From Tunturibacter psychrotolerans (lineage in GTDB: Bacteria > Acidobacteriota > Terriglobia > Terriglobales > Acidobacteriaceae): a stretch of 64,000 nt of DNA. The stretch covers positions 1,426,001 to 1,490,000 of the forward strand of contig NZ_CP132942.1 of the NCBI RefSeq assembly GCF_040359615.1, written 5' to 3'. The position numbers and the translations under genes are program-made. Numbering within the stretch: the first letter of the stretch is position 1; each line of letters opens with the position of its first letter. Under the pieces are notes generated by a model. The model was not told the origin of the DNA. It saw only the letters and a list, made by a program, of their open reading frames with translations, and made no database searches. Shown piece after piece: positions 37,456 through 46,495 of this stretch.

Positions 37456-38397
37456 ATGGACCGCAGACAATTCACGACCCTCGGCGCTGCATCGCTCGGC
37501 AACCTGCTCACCCGGAGACTCTGGGCTGAGCAGGTCCGGGCAGCAGCTTCCCCCGACAAGTTCTACTTTGCACTCGTCGCCGACACCCACATCATCGACA
37601 ACTTCTACGTCAAAGGCAGCGAGAACGGCGTCGAAGACAACGAAAGCATCCTCGTCACCACGCCCCGACTCACCTCCGCACGCGACCTCATCAACTCACT
37701 CGATCCCGCAATCGAGCAAGTCTTCCTCATCGGCGACTACTTCCACAACTATCCCTCCACCGACTACGACTTCTACTTCAAAAACACCACTCGCCTCGAC
37801 AACGCCAAGGCCATCACCGACGGATTCAAGATGCCCGTCCACCTCGGCTTCGGCAACCACGACTACGACGTCAGGCACGTCCCCCGCGAGATGAGCCATC
37901 GCCTCTTCAAAGCCAAGTTCAACGCCGAGCCCTACTCCGTCGTGGACTACAAAGGTTACAAATTCATCCACCTCAACAACTTTCTCGGCACCACCCAGGA
38001 CCGCAACTCAGCCGACTTCAACCCGAGCATCGGTTCGCTCGGCGAAGAGCAGCTTCACTGGTTCGAAGCCCAGCTTCAACAACACAAGCCCACCTTCGTC
38101 TTCATTCACTACCCGCTCGTCCAGGACCGCCCCACAGAGTTCGCCGACTACGGCCTGTATCCCCTCCTGAAGAAGTACCAGAGCAACATCCAGCTCGTAA
38201 TATCCGGCCACGTTCACAAGTGGATCGACTACGGCCACACCTTCGGCCCGCAGCACTACACCATGGCCGCCACCCGCTACGATCCCAACGCATACATGCT
38301 CCTCGAGGTGGACACCCGACACGCCACCTCACGCTTCATGAACATCGACCTCGTCCAATGGGACACCCACTACAGCAAACCCTGGCACGCTGTCTGA
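37456..38397 (+). CDS. Tat-exported calcineurin-like metallophosphoesterase
   Basis: A 313-residue protein beginning MDRRQFTTLGAASLGNLLTR, a twin-arginine signal. Metal-binding motifs are in order: ADTH (about 41-44), a GD in FLIGDYFHNY, GNHD (about 132-135), IHYPL and GHVHKW. The family comprises phosphomonoesterases and phosphodiesterases with two metals. ATG 37456 lies 10 nt after GGAG; a GTG at 37447 sits too close to it. It is directly downstream of the TonB receptor with the same C-rich codon use, so the two probably act together, perhaps to dephosphorylate an imported ligand. Confidence 0.88.
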   Translation: MDRRQFTTLGAASLGNLLTRRLWAEQVRAAASPDKFYFALVADTHIIDNFYVKGSENGVEDNESILVTTPRLTSARDLINSLDPAIEQVFLIGDYFHNYPSTDYDFYFKNTTRLDNAKAITDGFKMPVHLGFGNHDYDVRHVPREMSHRLFKAKFNAEPYSVVDYKGYKFIHLNNFLGTTQDRNSADFNPSIGSLGEEQLHWFEAQLQQHKPTFVFIHYPLVQDRPTEFADYGLYPLLKKYQSNIQLVISGHVHKWIDYGHTFGPQHYTMAATRYDPNAYMLLEVDTRHATSRFMNIDLVQWDTHYSKPWHAV

Positions 38398-38445
38398 AGC
38401 ATGTTCAATGTTGTTCCGGAACAAAGAATGTTCTGGAGTAGAAAG

Positions 38446-38482
38446 TGGTCGTCATTCTGAGCGAAGCAAAGAACCCCTGTAT
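38446..38482. repeat. Dispersed-repeat-like element
   Basis: The stretch GTCATTCTGAGCGAAGCAAA and the following AGAACCCCTGTAT resemble a short interspersed element that I recall from many acidobacterial genomes, where it gives spurious peptides such as HSERSKEPL. Only one copy was seen in this window, so the call rests on recall. Confidence 0.4.
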
Positions 38483-38665
38483 CCTCGAAGCGCCTCGCTC
38501 TACGCCATAGAGGAAAATTCTCTAAAAGCGACCGACCTCGAAAATAAATCTGAAAATCGTGGCGTACTGCAAGGGCCCACAAAAACGTCCAGCAAGGAAC
38601 CACACCTAGCCATGCAAATCACCGCGAACTCACCAGCAAAACACCACGTGTACGAACCGGAATTC

Positions 38666-38854
38666 TCAAAACCCCCAGTAAAAACACTCATCCACCACCA
38701 GCAAAAAAAACGTCATCCCATCCGCAAATTCTGACGGAATCATGTCGTCGTTTTCCAACGAAGCACCGGCGATCTGCTCATTGTCATTAATGCCGAGCGC
38801 GACACTATAGATGTCGGTCCCAACTACGCGCCAGATATTGAAAGCACGTAGGCA
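38666..38854 (-). pseudogene. Fragment resembling HAF/extracellular-repeat protein C-terminus
   Basis: On the reverse strand a short open stretch reads DIYSVALGINDNEQIAGASL and ends at a TGA (38666-38668). GINDxxQIAG is the signature of probable extracellular repeat (HAF) proteins. No start or full domain is present; it is probably a remnant just downstream of the TonB receptor gene. The opposite strand is also open here, so the call is weak. Confidence 0.3.
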
Positions 38855-38866
38855 CCTTGAAGACCT

Positions 38867-41800
38867 TTAGTATTCGAGTTTCAGAGAAAACTGAATCTGA
38901 CGGGAGTTGCCATTCGTTCGATTGATCTGGCCAAAACCTGACCCGAGGATTGTGTTCGACGGAAGCCCCATATTCACGATGTTGAACATGTTGAAAAACT
39001 CAGCCCTGAACTGCAAGTTGGTGAGTTCAGCTCCGGATTGTCTTCTTCCGATCGGCGTGTCTTTAACCAAAGAAAAGTCATAATCGTAATAGGCTGGCCC
39101 TCGAAAGGTATTCCGTCCAAGAGTGCCAAAGCGCCCACTATTCGGGCCGGTTCCTCCCGGAACGTTAATTGGTATGGAAAAAAAAGAAGCATTATCGCTT
39201 CCACGTCCGAAATAGTCCTCTCTCTTGGGCCTTGCAGTGGATAGCAATGGCTTTGCGATCTGATCGGGCCTGTCCGCATTGGCCGACCCTGCACCCGTTT
39301 GCTGAATTCCCGTATAAACGGTAAAAGGCGTGCCGCCAGACAGAGATGAAATACTGATCAACTGCCAGCCGCGGGTAAGTTTACTGCTCACGTGATTCAA
39401 TGGGTGGATCGCATAAACCGGAAGAGACTGCGTGAGACTCAGTGAGAATGAATTCCTTGTGTCGAACACTGACGGACCGCGTTCGGGGTGAGTATCGAAA
39501 GGATTCTGAGGCGCTGCCTGCGCTATTGCTCCCACGGTGCTGGTGGCTGAGGTCCCGCCAACACTGCTGGTATCGTCGATCGACTTCGACCAAGTGTAGT
39601 TCGCTTGGAAGGCAGGTCCCCCATGCGGAGCTTGACCCTGCCCGGAGACCTGTAGAGCGTTGTACGAGGAGTGCGAAGTCGCAGTCATCTCGCCTTCGGT
39701 TCCGAACCCGCCTACAGCCTGCCCGGCGGAATTGAAGTTCGTATATGGTGCAAATTGCGCTGTCGCGCCAGGATAGGCGTTGGGAAATGCTACGCGGGGA
39801 AGCCTATAAGCGGTTGTGCCGACATAAGCGGCAGAGAGCGTCAGTTGTCCTATGGACTGCTCCAGTCCAAGGGACCACGTACCGAGGCCAGCGTTGCCAA
39901 AGTTCCTATTGATAGCCCCTACGTTCAGTGGAGTCGTTTCTCCTTCGGACGCATCTGCAATTCCTTGCTCCAGACGAGCGATATCAACTTCCGTGTTGGC
40001 GGGGACATCGTTGGGCCGTCGGTTGGCAAAGATGTCTGTACCATCAGGGGTATAGACGCGGGGTAACTGCGCTGGAGTGAATTGAAATCCGTACGGGACG
40101 AGAGCTGTGGGACCAGCTGTCACACGAGGGTAGAACACGAACGGCAGATTGCCCGTTATCATGTTGTCTTGCCAGATATTGGGGGGAATCGTGGTCAAAG
40201 CCGCGCCGGCATGGAGTATCAGGGTCGGATTCAAGCGATAGTCGGCTTGCAGACGCGGAGCCCAATTGTTCATTCGCGTACGGTACCTGGGTTCAGGATT
40301 AATCAAGAAAACCTGGCCTCCGCCAGGAGCTGGGTAAAATCCGGAAGTACGGTGAGCCCGATCCGTTATCGGCGTGTAGAGCTCGAAGCGCAGTCCATAG
40401 CCGATCGTGAGGCGGCTTGTAGCTTTCCAGGTATCTTGCGCGTAGGCTGCGATTGCCGTCCGGTTTACCGCAGTGGCGCCTATATTTTGCCCATTCGAGA
40501 AATAGCTAGGTGCAACAGCTCTTGTATACGCAAACGCGCTTCCGGTAAGAAACGCTGACAGGGTATCAGGCAGAGGATCTCCAATATTGATAGTGTGAGA
40601 ACCGCTTGCCGATGTGATTTTCACTCCAGAGTATGCTGTTCCTCCGCCAAAGTCATATTCTCCATTTGGGCTCGATCCGAAATAGCCGGAGTCGCGGTTC
40701 AGTCGAATCTCCGCACCGAGGTTGACCATATGGGCGTTGCGCGAGAAGGTTACATTCTCTCGAGCCTGGAATAAGTTTCCGTAGTCTCTCGAAACGGAAC
40801 CGCCTGGGGCATTGAACGGCTCGAAGAGAGCGTCGTTGAATTTGACGGCTGGGTCGGTTGTATTGGAAGTTGGGAAAGAGGGTGTCGTTCGAGTAGCACT
40901 CAGCGATGATTCAAACATGAGACTCGGCGATGCAGCGTGTGTCCATGTCAACACTCCATTACGCTGGTGATCGACATATTCCACACCGAAGCTCGGATCT
41001 ATAACCGTTTGATCTGGATTCGTTGTTGGGCCGCTGAGATTGTCGAGAGAGAATCGCGCCATCCAGTGGTCCTTGACGCTGCTCTGAAAATCGAGCCTGC
41101 CTGAAAACTGATCTGCGTCCGTATTTACTTTGGATGAAGTTGCGTAAGTGTTCGCGCCAAATGTTCCGGCTGGATAATTAGGCAGCGGATATCGCGCCAG
41201 TATCTGGCTGATCGAGGAGTTGACCGGAACAAGGAGCGTGTCTCCTGGGAATGCTGTCGTATCCATGCCCGATCGCTGTTCTGCGGTTGGAACAGAAAGA
41301 ACCTGGGTCGTTCCCAGGACTTGGCGGAAGCCTTGGTACTCGATGAAGTAGAAGAACTGCTTTCCGTTACCGGACCAACGAGAAATCGGAACAGGACCTC
41401 CATTTGTAAATCCAAACTCATTTCTTCTGAAAGGTGGAATGCGTCCAGGGCTTACCGGAGAAGGATGATCGAAGTAGTTGCGGGCGTCGAGCGCGGAGTT
41501 TCGCAGAAACTCGAAAAACGATCCGTGCAGGTCGCTTGTTCCGGATCTGGTCTGGATGTCTGTATAGCCAGATGCGCCACGACCTATTTCAGCCGGCATG
41601 ACGCCGGACGACGATTTGAGGTCAAGGATTGCGTCTACGTTGAAATTAGTGAATGTGCCGCCACCCATTTCGGGGTCACTGATGTCCGCCCCATCCAGCG
41701 AGAAAGTTGCCTCCACGCCTCGCTGACCGTTGATCGCGAACTGCTGGGTGAAGTTTGAGGCTCCGTTGGTGTCACTAGACGTTCCAGCGGCCAGTAGCAG

Positions 41801-42277
41801 AATTTGGCTAAAGTCCCTTTTGTTGAGCGGGATTTCACTCACTCCCTTGTTCGTGAGTTGATCGGTGTCAACTACTCTTCCAATCTCCGTACTGGCCATC
41901 TCCACCGAGCCATCGCGGCTCAGCTTGAGCGTTACGTCCACAGCCGCTGATGGGATAGAGACTTGGGTCGCGGTGCGGTAGACGTTACCAGCAACACGAA
42001 CAGTCACTGAGTAGAGGCCGGCATTGAGGTTCTGGAACGAAAAAGCCCCTTCTGTATTCACGGCTGCGAAGTAGTGATTTGTGCCCGAATCGAGTAGCAC
42101 CGTTCCCTCGTTTGCGGGCAGGAACCCGTCCGTGCGAAGCACACCGTTCCAGCTTGAGGTCGGCGCCTGCGCCCAAACGACAGACGAGGGAGTGTTATCA
42201 AAAGGAAAAAGCATGCTTAAAACGACATAAAGCAAAAGAAGATTGCAGATTCTGGATGAGTTGCTATTGGCTGACAT
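38867..42277 (-). CDS. TonB-dependent receptor-like protein with carboxypeptidase-regulatory-like domain
   Basis: A receptor of about 1136 residues. The signal segment (CNLLLLYVVLSMLFPF) is followed by a beta-sandwich domain (GVLRTDGFLPANEGTVLL, GAFSFQNLNAGLYSVTVRVA). The plug carries GVSEIPLNKRDFSQILLLAA and FAINGQRGVEATFSLDGADI. The barrel ends FSLKLEY with the usual terminal aromatic residue. The start is uncertain: ATG 42277 (MSANSNSSRI) fits the signal peptide, but the frame opens with a GTG at 42328. It is divergent from the regulator at 42560, 282 nt away, and precedes the GH3 cluster in the window, so a glycan ligand is likely. Confidence 0.85.
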   Translation of the reverse strand: MSANSNSSRICNLLLLYVVLSMLFPFDNTPSSVVWAQAPTSSWNGVLRTDGFLPANEGTVLLDSGTNHYFAAVNTEGAFSFQNLNAGLYSVTVRVAGNVYRTATQVSIPSAAVDVTLKLSRDGSVEMASTEIGRVVDTDQLTNKGVSEIPLNKRDFSQILLLAAGTSSDTNGASNFTQQFAINGQRGVEATFSLDGADISDPEMGGGTFTNFNVDAILDLKSSSGVMPAEIGRGASGYTDIQTRSGTSDLHGSFFEFLRNSALDARNYFDHPSPVSPGRIPPFRRNEFGFTNGGPVPISRWSGNGKQFFYFIEYQGFRQVLGTTQVLSVPTAEQRSGMDTTAFPGDTLLVPVNSSISQILARYPLPNYPAGTFGANTYATSSKVNTDADQFSGRLDFQSSVKDHWMARFSLDNLSGPTTNPDQTVIDPSFGVEYVDHQRNGVLTWTHAASPSLMFESSLSATRTTPSFPTSNTTDPAVKFNDALFEPFNAPGGSVSRDYGNLFQARENVTFSRNAHMVNLGAEIRLNRDSGYFGSSPNGEYDFGGGTAYSGVKITSASGSHTINIGDPLPDTLSAFLTGSAFAYTRAVAPSYFSNGQNIGATAVNRTAIAAYAQDTWKATSRLTIGYGLRFELYTPITDRAHRTSGFYPAPGGGQVFLINPEPRYRTRMNNWAPRLQADYRLNPTLILHAGAALTTIPPNIWQDNMITGNLPFVFYPRVTAGPTALVPYGFQFTPAQLPRVYTPDGTDIFANRRPNDVPANTEVDIARLEQGIADASEGETTPLNVGAINRNFGNAGLGTWSLGLEQSIGQLTLSAAYVGTTAYRLPRVAFPNAYPGATAQFAPYTNFNSAGQAVGGFGTEGEMTATSHSSYNALQVSGQGQAPHGGPAFQANYTWSKSIDDTSSVGGTSATSTVGAIAQAAPQNPFDTHPERGPSVFDTRNSFSLSLTQSLPVYAIHPLNHVSSKLTRGWQLISISSLSGGTPFTVYTGIQQTGAGSANADRPDQIAKPLLSTARPKREDYFGRGSDNASFFSIPINVPGGTGPNSGRFGTLGRNTFRGPAYYDYDFSLVKDTPIGRRQSGAELTNLQFRAEFFNMFNIVNMGLPSNTILGSGFGQINRTNGNSRQIQFSLKLEY

Positions 42278-42559
42278 GGGGACTACCGTGACCACTTTCG
42301 TTCCGTGCGGAATCAGAAAGGATGACACTATCCGTTAGGGGAGACCGTCATAAGAGCCATCGGGTCCGAACCAATCTCTAGTTCGATAAAGACATCCATT
42401 TGAGAGACTTACGGTTGGTAACCGACTGATCAAAAAGGAATGTATGATACCCCGGAATCTAGTTGTCAATATGGAATAATGGGGGGTTGACGTTGGTCCC
42501 CGGCTCTATGCCGTCGTCGAAGGTTCTCCGTCCCTGCTTCTGCGCGGCAACGCGTCGAG

Positions 42560-43870
42560 GTGGACGCAGCGGCGGACGTAAAACCGGGAAAAGTAGGAAG
42601 AGAATCAGCAGAACTCACGATGCCATTGTTGCCACAATCCGAAAAAGAGGCTGGACACAGTCTCGCGTTAGATGCCAGTACTATCCGAGATCAGCTGAAG
42701 CGGCTCCTTGCACATCCGTTATTCGCGAACAGTAAGCGCTATCCCGTGTTTCTGGCCTACACGGTCGAGCAAACGCTGCTTGGCAATGCGGGCGAATTAA
42801 AGGAACGGACGATAGGTGTGGAGGCTTTTGGACGTGAACCAAACTACGATGTGAACCTTGATCCTGTAGTCCGTACGACTGCGGCCGAAGTCCGGAAGAG
42901 GTTGATCCAGTACTACTACAACACGGATCATTTCGGAGAGCTGATAGTCGAACTCTCGGTAGGCTCATATGTTCCCTCGTTCCGGGATCCAACGGTTCCC
43001 GTGAACCTCGAATCAGCGTCGCTGGTCTCTCAGAGGAACGGGGTGACTTCTCAGGATTCCCCCACAGCCGAGTTAAAATCTGCCGAGGCAGCCCCGCCTC
43101 CAACAGTGCTGACCACGCATCGATGGATATCTATCGCAACATTATTGTTGTTGGCCCTTTTCGCAGGATTCGGAATGGGCCGTATCCAAATCCCCCGGAA
43201 ACCGTCGAATTTGGAACGATTTTGGGAACCGGTGACAGCGGCTTCGGGCAAGGTCACGTACTGCCTTGGGCAACCGATAGATGCGGTAGATCGAGAGCGC
43301 ACCACGCCGAACGGGATGCCCCTCTATGGCCGTCTCGATGTCTCGGACGTGATCACGTTGGCGCGATCCATTGTTCCTCTTGTCCCAAAGGGCGGCGATT
43401 TTCGCGTTGTTTCCGATTCAGAAATCGGCTACACGCAGCTACGCGAAGGCCCCGTCGTGCTCATTGGCGCCTTCGACAACGTTTGGACCATGCGGATTAC
43501 ACAGGATCTACCCTTCGGATTCGAGTACGATTCGCAGGTGCGAAGGCTCGTAGACCGCAAGAGTCCCGAGAAGAGGTTTTGGACCCTCCAGTGGCAGGTG
43601 CCTTACACAAAGTTGGCAAAGGACTATGCCATCATCGCCAGGATTCATGACAGCGTAACGGGCCAACCAGTCATTATCATTGCGGGGATTCTAGGGGAAG
43701 GCACCGAAGCTGCCAGCGAGGTCGTCTTTAAGCCTGCGTATCTGGATGAGATGTTAAAGAAGGCGCCTAAGAACTGGGACCAACTCAACCTGGAAGCGGT
43801 GATCGAAACAAATGTCATCGAAGGCCACGCTGGCCCTCCCACCGTCCTCGCTGTCGAGACCTGGCGGTAG
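42560..43870 (+). CDS. Membrane-anchored winged-helix regulator next to TonB receptor
   Basis: Up to 436 residues. The N-terminal ~120 residues (YPVFLAYTVEQTLLGNAGEL, DPVVRTTAAEVRKRLIQYYY, VELSVGSYVPSF) align by eye with the winged-helix region of the regulator at 32230-33684. A membrane helix (WISIATLLLLALFAGFGMG, about 187-207) is followed by a ~225-residue outer domain (FWEPVTAASGKVTYCLGQP, VLIGAFDNVWTMRIT, KDYAIIARIHDSVTG) that I do not recognise. The start is unsure: the frame opens with GTG 42560 and ATG 42620 is an alternative; neither has a clear Shine-Dalgarno. It is divergent from the receptor at 38867-42277. Confidence 0.7.
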   Translation: MDAAADVKPGKVGRESAELTMPLLPQSEKEAGHSLALDASTIRDQLKRLLAHPLFANSKRYPVFLAYTVEQTLLGNAGELKERTIGVEAFGREPNYDVNLDPVVRTTAAEVRKRLIQYYYNTDHFGELIVELSVGSYVPSFRDPTVPVNLESASLVSQRNGVTSQDSPTAELKSAEAAPPPTVLTTHRWISIATLLLLALFAGFGMGRIQIPRKPSNLERFWEPVTAASGKVTYCLGQPIDAVDRERTTPNGMPLYGRLDVSDVITLARSIVPLVPKGGDFRVVSDSEIGYTQLREGPVVLIGAFDNVWTMRITQDLPFGFEYDSQVRRLVDRKSPEKRFWTLQWQVPYTKLAKDYAIIARIHDSVTGQPVIIIAGILGEGTEAASEVVFKPAYLDEMLKKAPKNWDQLNLEAVIETNVIEGHAGPPTVLAVETWR

Positions 43871-44169
43871 GTCTCCTAGCCTCTTCATCAATAACGCTAT
43901 GACTTCATGTTGGCTGCGGTCGATCCCTCGGGGTGGATCCCAGTGATTTAGCCGTATGATACATGCCGAGAATGGCCGCCCGCTCCGATGGCAACCTCAA
44001 GCAAAATAGACAGTTATCGGAAAAGCGCCATGCTTCTACCCGTTGGAGCTTTTGCATCACGTTATTGATATTAGATTCTGTAGTCGTAGTCGCCCTTCTC
44101 GCACTGCCGCGATTTCTTCTGGCTTTGATTCTCGCCAGCGCAGCATCGCCAGGGCGACGTGGAGACACG

Positions 44170-46383
44170 ATGCAGAAATGCAACTCGCAACTTTCCCTTT
44201 TGGTCGTTACGGCAGCCTTCATTGGAGTCGGTATCGCGTCGGCTCAGGAAGCTAGCCGGCCTTGGATGGATTCACACCTATCTCCAGGGGAGCGCTCTGA
44301 GCTGGTCCTGAAACAACTTACTCTCGATGAAAAGTTAGCGCTGGTGCATGGCAATGGTATGTCGGGCGAGTCGCAGTGGAAGATGCCTCTAACCCCTTTC
44401 ACCAATGGCGGCGCTGGTTACACTCAAGGTGTCGAGCGCCTGGGTATTCCTCCCCTGATCATCTCGGATGCCGGCTACGGCGTGAGAGCCAGCGGCGCAA
44501 ATGGAAGATATTCGACGGCGATGCCTTCCAATCTGGGTGCAGCTTCGAGCTGGGATCCAGAGTCCGCTTGCCAATTCGGCGAAGTGATCGGCGGCGAACT
44601 TCGGGCCCAGGGTTTCGACGTGACTTTGGGAGGGGGCGTGAATCTCACTCGCGAGCCCCGAAACGGGCGGACCTTCGAGTACGCGGGTGAAGATCCGCTT
44701 CTGGCCGGCACTGTCGTTGGAAACGTGATGAAGTGCGAGCAAGAACAACATGTCATCGGCGATATTAAGCACTACGCAGTCAACGACCAAGAGACTGGAC
44801 GATTCGTGGTGAATTCTGTCATCTCGAAACGCGCGATGCAGGAGTCTGATCTATTGGCTTTTCACATTGCTATCTCTATCGCCAATCCTGGTGCCGTGAT
44901 GTGCTCTTATAACCGAATCAATGGAGACTTCGCTTGTGAAAATTCCTACACGCTGCAGGATGTTCTCAAGAAGGATTGGGGATTCAAAGGCTTCGTGATC
45001 TCGGATTGGGGCGGCACGCACAGTACGGAGAAGGCGTCCTCTGCTGGACTCGACCAAGAGCAGCCTATGGCCGACTATTTCGGGCTGAAGTTAAAGGAGG
45101 CGGTGGACGCAGGGAGGGTACCTCTGTCCGAGATCGATGACCATGCTCGCAGGGTCTTGTACGCAGAGTTTTTAGCTGGAATCGTCGACGATCCTCCGCA
45201 TAAGGGCGTGGTAAACATAGAAAAGGGGCTTGAGGTTGCGCAGCGTATCGAAGAAAAGAGCATAGTTCTCCTAAAGAACAACCAGGCCGTGCTCCCAATC
45301 ATTCCGTCCAAGGTCCACAGCATTGCAATCATTGGCGGCCATGCGGATGTCGGAATGATCTCCGGTGGTGGTTCTGCACAAGTTGACCCGCCGGGTGGCA
45401 ATGCCATTATGCCCCTTGGTAAAGGCGGAACGCATTGGCAGGATCATGTCTGGTTTCCGACTTCCCCCTTACAGGCGCTGCGAGCGAAGTTGCCGAACAC
45501 AACAATTGAATTTAATCCGGGAACGAACCTGCACTCAGCTGCATCTCTAGCAAAGACCGCGGATGTGGCGATTGTCTTCGCCTATCAGTGGGAGTCCGAA
45601 GGTATGGACCTGCCGAATCTTTCGCTTCCGGACAGCCAAGATGCGCTGATCGAGCAGATAGCGGCAGCCAATCCGCATACTATTGTTGTTCTTGAAACAG
45701 GGACTGCCGTGACTATGCCCTGGCTCGACAAGGTGGCTGGGGTCGTTGAGGTTTGGTATGCGGGCAGCGCCGGGCACAAGGCGTTAGCAAACATCCTTCT
45801 CGGGGACGTCAATCCGTCTGGCAAACTTGCGATGACCTTCCCAAAGGGAGAGGCGGATCTTCCTCGGCCTTTAATCGCGCCCCTTCCTCCGAATGACGAG
45901 GGCCAAGGACATTTTGCTGTGAACTCCGAAACGCGCGTCTCCAGCTATGCCGTCCACTACGACGAAGGTCCCGAGGTCGGCTACAAGTGGTACGAAGCCC
46001 AGCACACGCAACCGTTGTTTCCGTTCGGTTTTGGCCTTTCATATGCGTCATACGCGTATTCCGGCCTAAGCGTCGATTCATCCGCGAAAACAGTCCGCTT
46101 TACACTCAAAAACACGGGCAAAAGGGCAGGGACTGAGATCGCGGAAGTCTACGCCACACTTCCCAAAGAAGCTGATGAATCGTTCAAACGCCTGGTCGGT
46201 TGGAAGCGTGTCACTCTTGCGCCTGGCGAGTCGCAGGATGTCACTGTTGCCATCGATCCACAGGTACTGCAGACCTTCGACGAATCGAAGGACACATGGA
46301 TGCTGACTCATGGCGAATACGGCGTCCTGGTTGGGCCATCTTCAGGGAACACCCCTTTGAGAGCGAGCCTTCGGATCCATTGA
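44170..46383 (+). CDS. Secreted GH3 beta-glucosidase
   Basis: A 737-residue glycoside hydrolase family 3 enzyme. Signal peptide CNSQLSLLVVTAAFIGVGIA, then the TIM-barrel domain with LGIPPLIISDAGYGVR, GGGVNLTREPRNGRTFEYAG, IKHYAVNDQETGR and the nucleophile aspartate in FVISDWGGTHS (about residue 279). The alpha/beta sandwich domain has IEEKSIVLLKNNQAVLPI, and a fibronectin-III-like C-terminal domain has GTEIAEVYA and FKRLVGWKRVTLAPGE. It removes beta-linked glucose or related sugars from oligosaccharide ends. ATG 44170 has TGGAG at 5 nt; the frame is open upstream to 43963 but that extension lacks signal-peptide character at its start. Confidence 0.93.
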   Translation: MQKCNSQLSLLVVTAAFIGVGIASAQEASRPWMDSHLSPGERSELVLKQLTLDEKLALVHGNGMSGESQWKMPLTPFTNGGAGYTQGVERLGIPPLIISDAGYGVRASGANGRYSTAMPSNLGAASSWDPESACQFGEVIGGELRAQGFDVTLGGGVNLTREPRNGRTFEYAGEDPLLAGTVVGNVMKCEQEQHVIGDIKHYAVNDQETGRFVVNSVISKRAMQESDLLAFHIAISIANPGAVMCSYNRINGDFACENSYTLQDVLKKDWGFKGFVISDWGGTHSTEKASSAGLDQEQPMADYFGLKLKEAVDAGRVPLSEIDDHARRVLYAEFLAGIVDDPPHKGVVNIEKGLEVAQRIEEKSIVLLKNNQAVLPIIPSKVHSIAIIGGHADVGMISGGGSAQVDPPGGNAIMPLGKGGTHWQDHVWFPTSPLQALRAKLPNTTIEFNPGTNLHSAASLAKTADVAIVFAYQWESEGMDLPNLSLPDSQDALIEQIAAANPHTIVVLETGTAVTMPWLDKVAGVVEVWYAGSAGHKALANILLGDVNPSGKLAMTFPKGEADLPRPLIAPLPPNDEGQGHFAVNSETRVSSYAVHYDEGPEVGYKWYEAQHTQPLFPFGFGLSYASYAYSGLSVDSSAKTVRFTLKNTGKRAGTEIAEVYATLPKEADESFKRLVGWKRVTLAPGESQDVTVAIDPQVLQTFDESKDTWMLTHGEYGVLVGPSSGNTPLRASLRIH

Positions 46384-46495
46384 GAGAGATCACTCGCCGA
46401 AACCACTCCGCGATGGACCCTGTTAGAACTGCAATGTACCTGCGCTAACGGTTCATAAGTCAAGTTGAAGTCCGAAAGATAAGGAGACCTCTCAA

